A DNA stretch of 64,000 nt from contig OZ253445.1 in NCBI GenBank assembly GCA_965261165.1, forward strand, positions 1,240,001-1,304,000, given 5' to 3'. This DNA comes from SMWN01 sp965261165 (GTDB taxonomy: Bacteria; Pseudomonadota; Gammaproteobacteria; Eutrophobiales; Eutrophobiaceae). A program made the position numbers and the translations under genes. The notes under the pieces were generated by a model. It was not told where the DNA came from, ran no database searches, and saw only the letters and a program-made list of their open reading frames with translations. Below are positions 54,482-63,012 of this stretch, piece by piece; within the stretch, counting starts at the first letter, position 1, and the number at the start of each line of letters is the position of its first letter.

Positions 54482-54532
54482 TGCTAAGATTGTTAATGAG
54501 GAGCCCTTTTCCTCATTAATACACTGTTAGAA
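54482..54532 (+). repeat. Possible attC-like site (weak)
   Basis: TGCTAAG (54482-54488) and GTTAGAA (54526-54532) bracket a 10-bp stem TTAATGAGGA/TCCTCATTAA. The layout resembles an integron attC, with the R' core GTTAGAA identical to the one at 55715-55721. The R'' side deviates from the consensus. A simple hairpin is the alternative. Confidence 0.35.
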
Positions 54533-54606
54533 CAAAAAAATGCAGCAGTAAATAATGTTACAAAAGGGACGAAAAGCGGACATAGTGCCCTGAAATAAAC
54601 CCGTAG

Positions 54607-55119
54607 AAAGGATCGTCTTTTAGATTTATTGGTCTATTTGCAGGAATAGGCGGTATCAGGCTTGGCTTTGAAGATCAAGGCGGTAAATGTGTCTTCACCT
54701 GTGAATGGAATAAATTTTCTCAAAAAACCTACTTGGCTAATTTTCCCCAATCATCTGACCATATATTTGCTGGTGATATTACAGAAATAGATGAAAAGGA
54801 TATTCCTGAGCATGATGGGCTTGTCGTAAAATGGAGTTTTTAGCTTGTTGTGAATATTTAAGTCCCTGTTATTAAACATTTTATTTTCTTAAAATTGGAC
54901 TGATTCTGAATTAACCGACAAGCTCATGATGTACTTTTGGCAGGTTTCCCTTGTCAGCCATTCAGCATAGCTGGGGTGTCCAAAAAAATGCCTTGGGTCG
55001 TTCCCACGGATTTGAATGTACAACGCAAGGAACACTTTTCTTTGATGTAGCGCAGATAATAGCTGAGAAACAACCAAAGGCATTCCTACTGGAAAATGTC
55101 AAGAACCTGCTTTCTCCCA
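54607..55119 (+). pseudogene. C5-cytosine DNA methyltransferase remnant
   Basis: Frame begins FRFIGLFAGIGGIRLGFEDQ (motif I) and continues to EKDIPEHDG at 54817. After a 107-bp insertion it resumes with LLAGFPCQPFSIAGVSKKNA (motif IV with catalytic Cys), GFECTTQGTLFFDVAQII and FLLENVKNLL (motif VI). Removing the insert and one 7-bp duplicate restores one frame. The start codon is missing (TAG at 54604) and everything after motif VI, including target recognition and motifs VIII-X, is lost. Dcm-type cytosine-5 methyltransferase ancestry is secure; activity is impossible. Confidence 0.9.
54818..54924. mobile_element. 107-bp miniature insertion with 7-bp target duplication
   Basis: Ends are inverted (GCTTGTCG at 54819-54826 and CGACAAGC at 54916-54923). 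The element is flanked by the direct repeat CATGATG (54811-54817 and 54925-54931). It has no coding capacity and splits the methyltransferase exactly between EHD and the VLLAGFPCQPF segment. Family unknown; a non-autonomous element mobilised in trans is likely. Confidence 0.8.
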
Positions 55120-55714
55120 AATCCCCAGATAGGGTAGCACCAGTGCTTCAATGACCTGTAATCCCGCTTGCAAGCCTTATGGCTGGTCATTACCGCAGAT
55201 TATGGCAGATAGTGCTGAGAGGTTTACTGAAAAACCCTGTTTACTAAAAAATACTGGCTCAGCGCCTTCTGTATATTAAGTCCCGCCATTAATCAGTGTT
55301 CAATGGGCTTTTTTTTGCACGCACCTATCCTGTAGAAGCCGTTATTCTTGTTCTATATCGGGTTAAATGGACGGTGCTGCAAACTGCTTCAGTGCCAGTA
55401 GCACTGGTTTTAGGAGTATTCGGTGGTTTTCCAGCTCTTTTTACCCAGAGTTGGTGCCGGTCCTGACCACCTTGGCCGCAATGGCATACAAACGCCAGCG
55501 CAGAGTCAGCGCACGGCTATGGACTATGGATGCTGGGACAACCCCACCGGTTCATATTCACAAATTGAAAATTATAATGGAAAAGGATCTCTGGTTGCAT
55601 ACGAACGTCTTCTAAAAAAACAATATACTTACAGAGCAATAATGTCTTTTAGCATACTGTGTGCTTTATATTATCTATGTGTATATTTATTAACTGCGCC
55701 AACTGAACTTAAAC
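55120..55714. other. Accessory strip with an unassigned plus-strand frame
   Basis: After the methyltransferase fragment the sequence is patchy. An open plus-strand frame at 55423-55719 ends in a hydrophobic helix (MSFSILCALYYLCVYLLTAP) and ELKR-stop, where the stop lies in the core GTTAGAA. This is typical of a gene cassette ending in attC. No function is recognisable and the upstream part looks like a mosaic. Confidence 0.35.
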
Positions 55715-55744
55715 GTTAGAAGGTTTTTCCATAGCATTTAATAT

Positions 55745-55788
55745 GTTAACTGTAGTTGACAATCATATATATGTGAACTACAGTTAAC
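55745..55788. promoter_or_regulatory. Operator-promoter of the toxin-antitoxin pair
   Basis: GTTAACTGTAGTT (55745-55757) and AACTACAGTTAAC (55776-55788) form a perfect 13-bp inverted repeat with an 18-base spacer. A TTGACA at 55756-55761 overlaps the left arm and TACAGT, 17 bp on, overlaps the right arm. The layout fits autorepression by the antitoxin. Confidence 0.85.
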
Positions 55789-55793
55789 GCATA

Positions 55794-56087
55794 ATGGAAG
55801 TCAGAACAACGGAAGTTTTTGATAAATGGCTATCCAGCCTTAAGGATCGAAAGGCTAAAGCCCGCATTCAGGCACGAATAGACAGAGTTGAAATGGGTAA
55901 TTTTGGCGATGTCTCTCCTGTTGGAGAAGGCGTTAGTGAATTACGAATATTTTATGGGTCGGGATACAGAGTATATTTTGTTAAACAAAACTCAGTTTTA
56001 GTAATTCTTCTATCTGGTGGCGATAAATCTTCTCAACAGACAGATATCGCTAAAGCTAAAGAAATTGCTAAGCAATTGGAGGTATGA
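55794..56087 (+). CDS. higB: RelE/ParE-superfamily toxin, HigB-type
   Basis: 97-aa toxin of the addiction-module killer family (TIGR02683). It opens MEVRTTEVFDKWLSSLKDRKAKARIQARIDR and ends GYRVYFVKQNSVLVILLSGGDKSSQQTDIAKAKEIA, both diagnostic. Family members usually cut mRNA. The ATG is six bases after the operator's right arm. The toxin precedes the antitoxin, as in HigBA. It sits as cargo of an integron-like cassette. Confidence 0.9.
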   Translation: MEVRTTEVFDKWLSSLKDRKAKARIQARIDRVEMGNFGDVSPVGEGVSELRIFYGSGYRVYFVKQNSVLVILLSGGDKSSQQTDIAKAKEIAKQLEV

Positions 56088-56090
56088 ATT

Positions 56091-56387
56091 ATGGCTATTA
56101 AAACTACTCGTTGGGATTCAGCAGAACACTTACAAAGCGACGAAGATATAAAACTATATTTAGAAGCATGCTTTGAAGAAGCAGACGATGACCCTGCATT
56201 TATCGTACATGCATTGGGGGTTATTGCTCGAGCAAAAAACATGAGTCAACTAGCAAGAGATACTGGGATAACTCGTGAGGGTCTCTATAAAGCATTTTCT
56301 ACTGAAGGGAATCCAACTTTTGCTACAGTAACAAAAGTTGCGAAGGCACTTGGGTTACAAATTACAGTTCAAGCCGTCCCTCAATAA
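56091..56387 (+). CDS. higA: HigA-type antitoxin
   Basis: 98-aa HTH protein (TIGR02684-like): acidic N-terminal half (EHLQSDEDIKLYLEACFEEA) and a Cro/C1-type HTH (MSQLARDTGITREGLYKAFSTEGNPTFATVTKVAKALGL). Three bases separate it from the toxin stop. It should neutralise HigB and repress from the dyad at 55745-55788. Confidence 0.92.
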   Translation: MAIKTTRWDSAEHLQSDEDIKLYLEACFEEADDDPAFIVHALGVIARAKNMSQLARDTGITREGLYKAFSTEGNPTFATVTKVAKALGLQITVQAVPQ

Positions 56388-56390
56388 GCC

Positions 56391-56456
56391 TTCTAACCAA
56401 TCACTCAACTTGACCGGCGCAGAAAACGCGCCACCAAGTTAGTTCAACCGTTAATT
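56391..56456 (+). repeat. Integron attC-like recombination site
   Basis: R'' TCTAACC (56392-56398), L'' ACTCAACTTG, a terminal hairpin GGCGC-AGAAAAC-GCGCC, L' CCAAGTTAGT, and R' GTTAATT (56450-56456). The left arm has one extra base relative to the right, matching the extrahelical base of real attC sites. The orientation is as expected, 3' of the cassette genes on the same strand. R' deviates slightly from GTTRRRY. Confidence 0.65.
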
Positions 56457-57471
56457 AACTCGTGGCGAATTCGAAGGAATCAGAATAGATAAATTCTGTA
56501 GAGAGGCCGCGTTCTACAAACGAATCAAGTATGGCATGAATCATTGGGGGTGGGCCGCAAGTGTAGGCTTCGTAGCCAGAAATATCTTTGATATCTTCGA
56601 GGATGGCATTGTGGACAAAACCGGTCTTTCCCTGCCATTCATCTCCGCCTCCATCTTCAAGTCCTGAAAGTACCGGAGTATATTCGATGTGTTCGTGTTG
56701 GTCAGCCCAAGCTTGTGCTAGCTCATTCAGATAGAGGTCTTCTTCTTTACGGGCACCCCAGTAGAAATGGATTGGGCGTTTGTCGCCTACGTATAATGCA
56801 TGTTCGATGATGCTTTTGATGGGAGCGAAGCCGGTCCCACCAGCTACCATGATCATTGGTCGTTCTGAATCTTCTCTGAGGAAAAAAGTCCCAAGCGGTC
56901 CTTCAAATCTTAATAGTGTGGCTTCTTTCAATTCGTGAAAGGCATATTTTGAAAATAAACCACCTTCATAATGGCGGATATGTAATTCCAGATAATTATC
57001 GTTATGTGGAGCATTGGCTAATGAAAAAGATCGTCTCTTACCTTCACGTAACAATAAGTTGATATATTGTCCGGCGAGGAATTGTAGACGTTCGCTCTTT
57101 GGTAATTTTAAATAAAGACGAATGACATCATGATGGAGTTGCTCAACCTCTATCACCCGGCAGGGTAATTTTCGAATGGCAATATCGCCGATCTGATCGA
57201 TTTCTTTTGCCTGGATAATGACATCAGAATCTGGGATAGCCTGACAAAATAATCGATAACCTTCTTTGGTTTCTTGTTCTGATATCCCGGTCACTTTATT
57301 TTGATAATGAATCTTGCCTTCAATTAATTTCCCTTTACATGATCCACAGGCACCATTCTGACAACCGTATGGGAAACTATGACCATGTTTGAGTGCTGAT
57401 TCCAAGATAGTTTCTTCGCTACCCGCTGGAAATGATTCCTTGTTTGAATCAATAGTAATTTTAAACGACAT
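56455..57471 (-). CDS. NAD(P)H-flavin/ferredoxin-type oxidoreductase
   Basis: 338 aa. An N-terminal plant-type [2Fe-2S] domain (SFPYGCQNGACGSCKG, fourth Cys in YRLFCQAIP) is followed by an FAD-binding reductase (RRSFSLANAP) and an NAD domain (VAGGTGFAPIKSI, YTCGPPPMIHAIL). It resembles the CDP-6-deoxy-delta-3,4-glucoseen reductase type common in proteobacteria, acting as electron donor to an unknown oxygenase or reductase. Its TAA lies inside the R' region of the adjacent attC. Confidence 0.9.
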   Translation of the reverse strand: MSFKITIDSNKESFPAGSEETILESALKHGHSFPYGCQNGACGSCKGKLIEGKIHYQNKVTGISEQETKEGYRLFCQAIPDSDVIIQAKEIDQIGDIAIRKLPCRVIEVEQLHHDVIRLYLKLPKSERLQFLAGQYINLLLREGKRRSFSLANAPHNDNYLELHIRHYEGGLFSKYAFHELKEATLLRFEGPLGTFFLREDSERPMIMVAGGTGFAPIKSIIEHALYVGDKRPIHFYWGARKEEDLYLNELAQAWADQHEHIEYTPVLSGLEDGGGDEWQGKTGFVHNAILEDIKDISGYEAYTCGPPPMIHAILDSFVERGLSTEFIYSDSFEFATS

Positions 57472-57526
57472 AACTTATGACAGTAATAATCTGATTAAGG
57501 TAGATTGAATGTAGTTGAAGGGAAAC

Positions 57527-58183
57527 TTACGGTAGACTGCTTTTGCTATTTAGCCATCTAAGTAATGGTTTCCACTTTTCAAGATCGCGCTCCATTTTGG
57601 AAGGTGGCAGATCAAATATTGTTTTCCCTTGTTCAGCAGCATACACATAGTTCTGTGAAGCGCGTAGTAAAGCCATATATGGAATTTTTTTGCCATTAGG
57701 TAATTTTATATTATCAAGATAATTATCAATTTTATCTGCTGCTGTCGTCATCTCATTGACTCTATTTGCAACCGTCGCAATTTTAATTTTATTGGTAGCA
57801 GTTTTTTTTGTTAATTTGATTAGATTTTCTAAAAATCTTTCTGCAGCACGTATATCGATAGCAGAAGGCAGTACCGGAATAATCATCGTTTGTGCAGCAT
57901 TGATGAGCTTGGCTATTTTTTGGTCTTGAATACTTGCAGATGTATCTAATATGAGTATTTCTGTGTCACTGGGGATATGGAGTTTGTCCTTCTTTGCAGG
58001 TACATGGTTAATCGTGGCTAGATGTTCTGGACGAATCTTCAGCCAGTCGCTGCTGGAGCCCTGGGGATCACAATCAGCAAGCGAAACATTTTTGCCCCGC
58101 ATTGCAAAATAGCCAGCAATATTTGTTGCTATTGTACTTTTACCACAACCCCCTTTGGGATTGAGGATTAATATTTTACGCAC
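57527..58183 (-). CDS. ParA/MinD-family ATPase
   Basis: 218-aa deviant Walker ATPase with NPKGGCGKSTIATNIAGY, DCDPQGSSSDWL, LILDTSAS and a helical C-terminus (MERDLEKWKPLLRWL). No ParB partner or parS cluster is near. It follows prk by 46 bp on the same strand, which recalls McdA-type positioning ATPases of carboxysome bearers, but no carboxysome gene is present, so the cargo is unknown. Confidence 0.85.
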   Translation of the reverse strand: MRKILILNPKGGCGKSTIATNIAGYFAMRGKNVSLADCDPQGSSSDWLKIRPEHLATINHVPAKKDKLHIPSDTEILILDTSASIQDQKIAKLINAAQTMIIPVLPSAIDIRAAERFLENLIKLTKKTATNKIKIATVANRVNEMTTAADKIDNYLDNIKLPNGKKIPYMALLRASQNYVYAAEQGKTIFDLPPSKMERDLEKWKPLLRWLNSKSSLP

Positions 58184-58229
58184 GCCTTATATATCCTTTG
58201 TGTCTTATGGCTTCATTATACAGCCTTAC

Positions 58230-59105
58230 TTAGCTGGGTCCTTTGTTTTTCATCAAATCCTGAATTAAGGGATTGGTGATCAATTGCATGGCAAAGATCA
58301 TTTTTCCTGCAGAAACAACAATCGTGTTAGGTGTTGTCATAAATGAGCCATCCAGCATTTTTAGTAAATACTGGAAATCGACTTTTATCTTTTCCTGATT
58401 CCTGATATGGATAACGACAAAGCTCTCATCACTAGTTGGGACTTCACACGCACCAAATGGGTTCGAAGTATCGACGGTAGGAACGCGCTGGAAATTAATA
58501 TCAGTCTTGGAGAATTGGGGCGTAATGTAATGTGTATAGTCATGCATGCGACTGAGTATTAATTCAGTGGCATCTTCTGGCGAATAACCTCTGTATTCCT
58601 TGTCGCGTTGTATCTTCTGCATCCATTCAAGATTAATGATAGGGGTGACACCAATCAGCAAATCCACATACCGATGAACATTTACGGTATCTGTGACGAC
58701 AGCACCATGTAAACCTTCATAAAAAAGTAGATCTGTATTTTCAGGTAAATCACTCCATTCTGTTAGTGCTCCAGGTGGTGAGCTATGTAATGCAGATTCG
58801 GCGTCATTATGAATATAGTACCTACGCTTGCCGATACCATTTTTTGAATATTCCGCAAATAGCGCTTCCAGTTCTTCGAATAAATTTCCCTCAGGCCCGA
58901 AGTGGGTAATATTTTTTCCATCTTCTTCGGCGGCTTTCACCATATCATCCATTTCCTGACGGTTATAGCGGTGGTAACTGTCACCTTCGACAAATGCGGG
59001 CGATATATCTTCATGACTAAAGATAATTTCAAAGGCATTTTTGACACTGCTAGTGCCTGAGCCTGAAGAGCCTGTTACCGCAACAATAGGGTGTTCTTTT
59101 GACAT
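58230..59105 (-). CDS. prk: Phosphoribulokinase
   Basis: Phosphorylates ribulose 5-phosphate to the CO2 acceptor ribulose 1,5-bisphosphate; diagnostic of the Calvin cycle. 291-aa octameric proteobacterial class: P-loop TGSSGSGTSSVKNAF, EGDSYHRYNRQEMD, HFGPEGNLFEEL, LFYEGLHG, EWMQKIQRDKEYRGY. Catalytic and binding residues (Asp in GDSYHR, His in GPEGNLF region) look intact. Confidence 0.95.
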   Translation of the reverse strand: MSKEHPIVAVTGSSGSGTSSVKNAFEIIFSHEDISPAFVEGDSYHRYNRQEMDDMVKAAEEDGKNITHFGPEGNLFEELEALFAEYSKNGIGKRRYYIHNDAESALHSSPPGALTEWSDLPENTDLLFYEGLHGAVVTDTVNVHRYVDLLIGVTPIINLEWMQKIQRDKEYRGYSPEDATELILSRMHDYTHYITPQFSKTDINFQRVPTVDTSNPFGACEVPTSDESFVVIHIRNQEKIKVDFQYLLKMLDGSFMTTPNTIVVSAGKMIFAMQLITNPLIQDLMKNKGPS

Positions 59106-59245
59106 TTATTATATATCCTACATGTGACGTAGCTATTTATTACGATATTGTTAGTCGAACATCAAGTTAAATTGAATTTGCGTTATACTACTTTTTTATT
59201 TATGAATAAATTATCTAGGCCTATGATTCTTCAGGAAGATTGTTG

Positions 59246-60979
59246 ATGCCAATAGCTGATAATGATATTCGTTTATACAAGCGTCTATTGCGACATGTAA
59301 TTCCTTACTGGCGTATTTTTCTGATATCAATATTGGGGATGCTGGTATTGGCCATCTCTGATCCTATGCTTCCGGCTCTACTAAAGCCTTTACTTAATGG
59401 AGCTTTTGTTGAAAACGATCCTGCTATGATGTTTTGGGTACCAATATTTTTAGTCCTTTTATTCGCAGTCAAAGGGATTGCTACCTACGTCCAGGGTGTT
59501 GCCCTATTCTGGGTGGCGAACAAAGTGATTATGGATCTGAGGCAGGAGATGTTTTCCCGTTTACTGTCTTTCCCTAGTAAATACTATGACGACTATTCCG
59601 CTGGCAGTCTGATATCCAAATTCACTTATGATGTAATACAGATTAAGGAAGCTGCGACCAATATGCTAACCACACTGGTACGTGATTCGTTAGGGGCTAT
59701 TGGCCTATTGGGATGGATGTTTTACATCGATTGGAAAATGACGTTGATTGTCCTTTTGTGCGCACCGTTTATTGCGGTTGTGATAGTGGTTATTCGTAAA
59801 CGTCTAAGAAAAATGAGTCGTAAATCTCAGGATTCTATGGCAGATATTAATAATGTGCTTGAAGAAAGCATCAACGGCCATAAATTGATCAAGTTATATG
59901 CAGGACGGGAACAAGAAACCACACGCTTTGCTAAGGCAACAAACGACAATCGTCGTTATTCAATGAAATTTGCTATGGCCGCTGCTGCTAGCAGCCCTTT
60001 GGCCCAGTTTACTGCAGCCATCGCGATAGCTATTATTATCAATATCGCTATCAATAAATCTGCAATGGGGACTATGAATGTTGGAGAATTCATGTCTTTT
60101 TTTGCGGCTATGATGATATTGCTGACACCCCTTAAGCGACTGGTTCAGATAAATGAACATCTGCAAAGGGGGTTGGTTGCCTGCGAAAGTATTTTTGCTT
60201 TGCTGGATCATCCTGTTGAGTCAGATACAGGCAAACATATTCTGGAAAAGGCAAAAGGTGAAATAGAATTCTGTAACGTAAACTTCAGTTACGAAGGCAG
60301 TGGCCAAAAAGCATTAAAGAATATTTCTATGCATATCAAGCCAGGCGAAACTATTGCTCTGGTCGGGGCGTCCGGTAGTGGTAAATCAACCATGGCAAAT
60401 CTGCTGCCACTTTTTTATATGGTCTCTGAGGGGAAAATATTACTCGATGGTGAAGATATTAGAGATGCTTCATTGCATTCTTTGCGTCAGAATATCGCAT
60501 TGGTTAACCAAGAAGTAATTCTCTTTAATGATACCATAAAAAATAATATTGCCTATGGTAGCCTAAATAATAGTAGTGATGAATCTATTATAGCAGCTGC
60601 TAGATCGGCTTATGCTTTGGAATTTATTGAAGAGCTTATTGATGGTTTTGATACGATCATTGGAGAGAAAGGCTTGAAATTATCCGGTGGACAACGGCAA
60701 AGACTAGCTATTGCACGGGCACTGCTTAAAGATGCCCCAATATTGATTATGGATGAGGCAACTTCTTCGTTGGATACACATTCAGAAAAACAGATTCAAT
60801 CGGCATTAGAAGAGGTTAAAGAAGGCAGGACATGCCTGATCATTGCTCACCGTCTATCAACAATCGAAAACGCAGATCGGATTATTGTGATTGATAATGG
60901 GGCGGTTGTTGAGACTGGCACACATAGGCAATTGATCAAACAAAGTGGCGCTTATGCACAATTACAATTTAATGCCTGA
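59246..60979 (+). CDS. msbA: Lipid A/LPS flippase ATPase MsbA
   Basis: 577-aa half-size ABC exporter: six helices in the first 320 residues, then the ATPase with VGASGSGKSTMANL, Q-loop, LSGGQRQRLAIARALL, ILIMDEATSSLD and the H-loop IIAHRLSTI. The arrangement and the YSAGSLISKFTYDVIQIKEAAT loop fit MsbA, which flips lipid A-core. ATG at 59246 follows AGGAAG; two TTG codons precede it. lpxK is not downstream in the window. Confidence 0.92.
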   Translation: MPIADNDIRLYKRLLRHVIPYWRIFLISILGMLVLAISDPMLPALLKPLLNGAFVENDPAMMFWVPIFLVLLFAVKGIATYVQGVALFWVANKVIMDLRQEMFSRLLSFPSKYYDDYSAGSLISKFTYDVIQIKEAATNMLTTLVRDSLGAIGLLGWMFYIDWKMTLIVLLCAPFIAVVIVVIRKRLRKMSRKSQDSMADINNVLEESINGHKLIKLYAGREQETTRFAKATNDNRRYSMKFAMAAAASSPLAQFTAAIAIAIIINIAINKSAMGTMNVGEFMSFFAAMMILLTPLKRLVQINEHLQRGLVACESIFALLDHPVESDTGKHILEKAKGEIEFCNVNFSYEGSGQKALKNISMHIKPGETIALVGASGSGKSTMANLLPLFYMVSEGKILLDGEDIRDASLHSLRQNIALVNQEVILFNDTIKNNIAYGSLNNSSDESIIAAARSAYALEFIEELIDGFDTIIGEKGLKLSGGQRQRLAIARALLKDAPILIMDEATSSLDTHSEKQIQSALEEVKEGRTCLIIAHRLSTIENADRIIVIDNGAVVETGTHRQLIKQSGAYAQLQFNA

Positions 60980-61002
60980 AGGCGCTATTTCCAAAAGTAT
61001 TC

Positions 61003-63012
61003 CTATGCAGAATAATTTCTCGATGGCCTAAATTCTCGAACTTGTGTTTGCAATGTCGGCATCATGTTTTTGTTAGAACCATATCTAATAGCAATATAGG
61101 TATCCGTAATGTTATTGATCTGTGCTGCAAGATCACTTCTTTCTAATACAGCACGTTTGGCAAATGTAACCGGTCCTTCGTGCACTTCATGATGAATCCC
61201 AAAACGTGATAATTTTTTGCAAAATTGATTGTATAAATTTTTAACCGGGTCTTTATTTTGGGGAGTTGTCCTCAATAGCACGAATACTAGGTAAAGAATT
61301 ATTAAAGTAGTAAATGCAATGATAAGAAAAATCATGCCGCTCCAGTTGACATCCTCTAATCCAAATTTACCCAGAAATTCTTTTTGTTTCTTTGTCCCGT
61401 AATTGATGACCCACTGGTTCCACTGATTATTAATTGCATCCCACCGGTGGCTTAGGCGTTGCCATACTTTTCTAGCAAAGTTGTTTTTACTGAAGATTAA
61501 TGGCACGCCCAGAATATCATCGGGTAATGCACTTTCAATTCCTTCAATTATTCGTAATGGTGATACTGCTGCAGTTGGGTCAATACGTGTCCAGCCTTGT
61601 TCTCGCCTCCAGACTTCTGTCCAAGCGTGTGCATTGCGTTGACGCACAATGAAGTAATCCCCGGCAGGGTTGTATTCGCCTCCCTGATAGCCCAGAACAA
61701 TACGTGCAGGGATCCCTGCTGCTCTCATCATGACAGTGAAGGCATTTGCATAATGTTCACAAAACCCCTGTTTTGTTTCGAAAAGAAATTCATCAACATG
61801 ATCGTTTTCTAGGAGAGGAGGACGGAAGGTGTAATAAAAATTATCTTCATTAAATAATTTTAGGGCGCGGTCGATAATCTGATCTTCAGAGAGACCTTCG
61901 TTCTGCCACTGACGAACAAGTTTTTTTGTTTTACTGTGTTTATGTTTTGGTAGCTGTAGGGCGATCTTTAACTCATCTTCATGTAATTTTGTGATTCTAT
62001 ATTTTGGGTAAGAAGTTAAATCATAACGTATTCTTAGCGTCACTGGATTCTGAGTAATCAATTGAAAATCAGATGTCATCCAGCTTTGACCTATCTCTAA
62101 ATCTGGATGCTGTCCAGGCATATCGAGCGCATAGAGCCATTCTTTATTATGAGCCTCCAGAGTAATGGCGTAGGTAACGGGATCTGATAACATTTCCGGT
62201 GGTTTAGCCGCATGATATTTAGGCTTATCTCTGCTCCATGTTGTTCCATCTGTATGCAGGAGTACCGGGCCGCGCCAATAGAGTTTCGATTGTTCTGGTC
62301 GTGTATCCCTGAAATCAGCGCGAAAAGCAACTTTGTCGCTTTGTATTAGCTGGCTAATACTCCCAGGCGTCATTTCATCATCAACACCCGTTATACCTGA
62401 GTATGCATCCTGAGGCATGCCCCATAATGGACCAGATATTCGCGGGAATAAGAAAAATAAAATCAGCATAACAGGGATAGATTGCAATAATAATGCTGCT
62501 GAGATCTTAGCCGAAGCTCTGGTGGGCAATTTTCCTTGAGTATCATTAAACAAAACTAGACTGAGCGTCATCACTAAAACCGTGCAAGCCATGTAAATAG
62601 CAGTGCCAATAGTTTGTGTGTATAGAAAATTTGTGACGACCAGAAAATAACCAAGGAAACAACTAATATAAAAATCCCGCTCATGTTTTATTTCAAAGAT
62701 TTTAAATCCTGCCAGCAATACCAGTGATGAAACTCCTGAATCACGACCAAGAAGCGTGCCAAATTCTTGATAAATTCCCATAACGCCAATTATCATGAGA
62801 AAAAACACGAATATTTTTATCACAGACAATTTATCTTCTTTTAAAGAAGATTGAGAAAACAAATAGAGTTTCAACGTACAAAGCATCAGGAAAAGCGGCA
62901 TAATCCATAAAGGAATTCTCAGGCTATGAGGAAGTGTAGAGAGGGCCAATGCCCCTGCTAGCCAAAAAAGGCTATTGATGGAGATATTATCTCTTGCCCG
63001 GTCAGGTTGCAT
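61003..63012 (-). CDS. TgpA-type transglutaminase membrane protein (DUF3488)
   Basis: 669-aa inner-membrane protein. Several N-terminal helices (about 10-190), a periplasmic transglutaminase-like domain with the triad Cys in FLFETKQGFCEHYANAFTVMMRAAGIPARIV, His in NAHAWTEVW and Asp in RIDPTAAV, then a late helix and C-terminal cytosolic part. The start at 63012 (MQPDRARDN) is chosen for the 11-bp overlap with the DUF58 stop. Essential in Pseudomonas; exact substrate unknown. Confidence 0.88.
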   Translation of the reverse strand: MQPDRARDNISINSLFWLAGALALSTLPHSLRIPLWIMPLFLMLCTLKLYLFSQSSLKEDKLSVIKIFVFFLMIIGVMGIYQEFGTLLGRDSGVSSLVLLAGFKIFEIKHERDFYISCFLGYFLVVTNFLYTQTIGTAIYMACTVLVMTLSLVLFNDTQGKLPTRASAKISAALLLQSIPVMLILFFLFPRISGPLWGMPQDAYSGITGVDDEMTPGSISQLIQSDKVAFRADFRDTRPEQSKLYWRGPVLLHTDGTTWSRDKPKYHAAKPPEMLSDPVTYAITLEAHNKEWLYALDMPGQHPDLEIGQSWMTSDFQLITQNPVTLRIRYDLTSYPKYRITKLHEDELKIALQLPKHKHSKTKKLVRQWQNEGLSEDQIIDRALKLFNEDNFYYTFRPPLLENDHVDEFLFETKQGFCEHYANAFTVMMRAAGIPARIVLGYQGGEYNPAGDYFIVRQRNAHAWTEVWRREQGWTRIDPTAAVSPLRIIEGIESALPDDILGVPLIFSKNNFARKVWQRLSHRWDAINNQWNQWVINYGTKKQKEFLGKFGLEDVNWSGMIFLIIAFTTLIILYLVFVLLRTTPQNKDPVKNLYNQFCKKLSRFGIHHEVHEGPVTFAKRAVLERSDLAAQINNITDTYIAIRYGSNKNMMPTLQTQVREFRPSRNYSA

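Larger units (their letters stand above)
53906..54606. other. Palindrome-rich non-coding strip after hemY
   Basis: No gene seen. It contains several strong dyads: TTATTTGAAC/GTTCAAATAA at 54193-54217, TTATATGGGAA/TTCCCATATAA at 54396-54420, GGAACCCTT at 54403 with AAGGGTTCC at 54473-54481, and a run of G near 54256. The dyads and the following cassette-like features mark this as accessory DNA. Confidence 0.6.
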
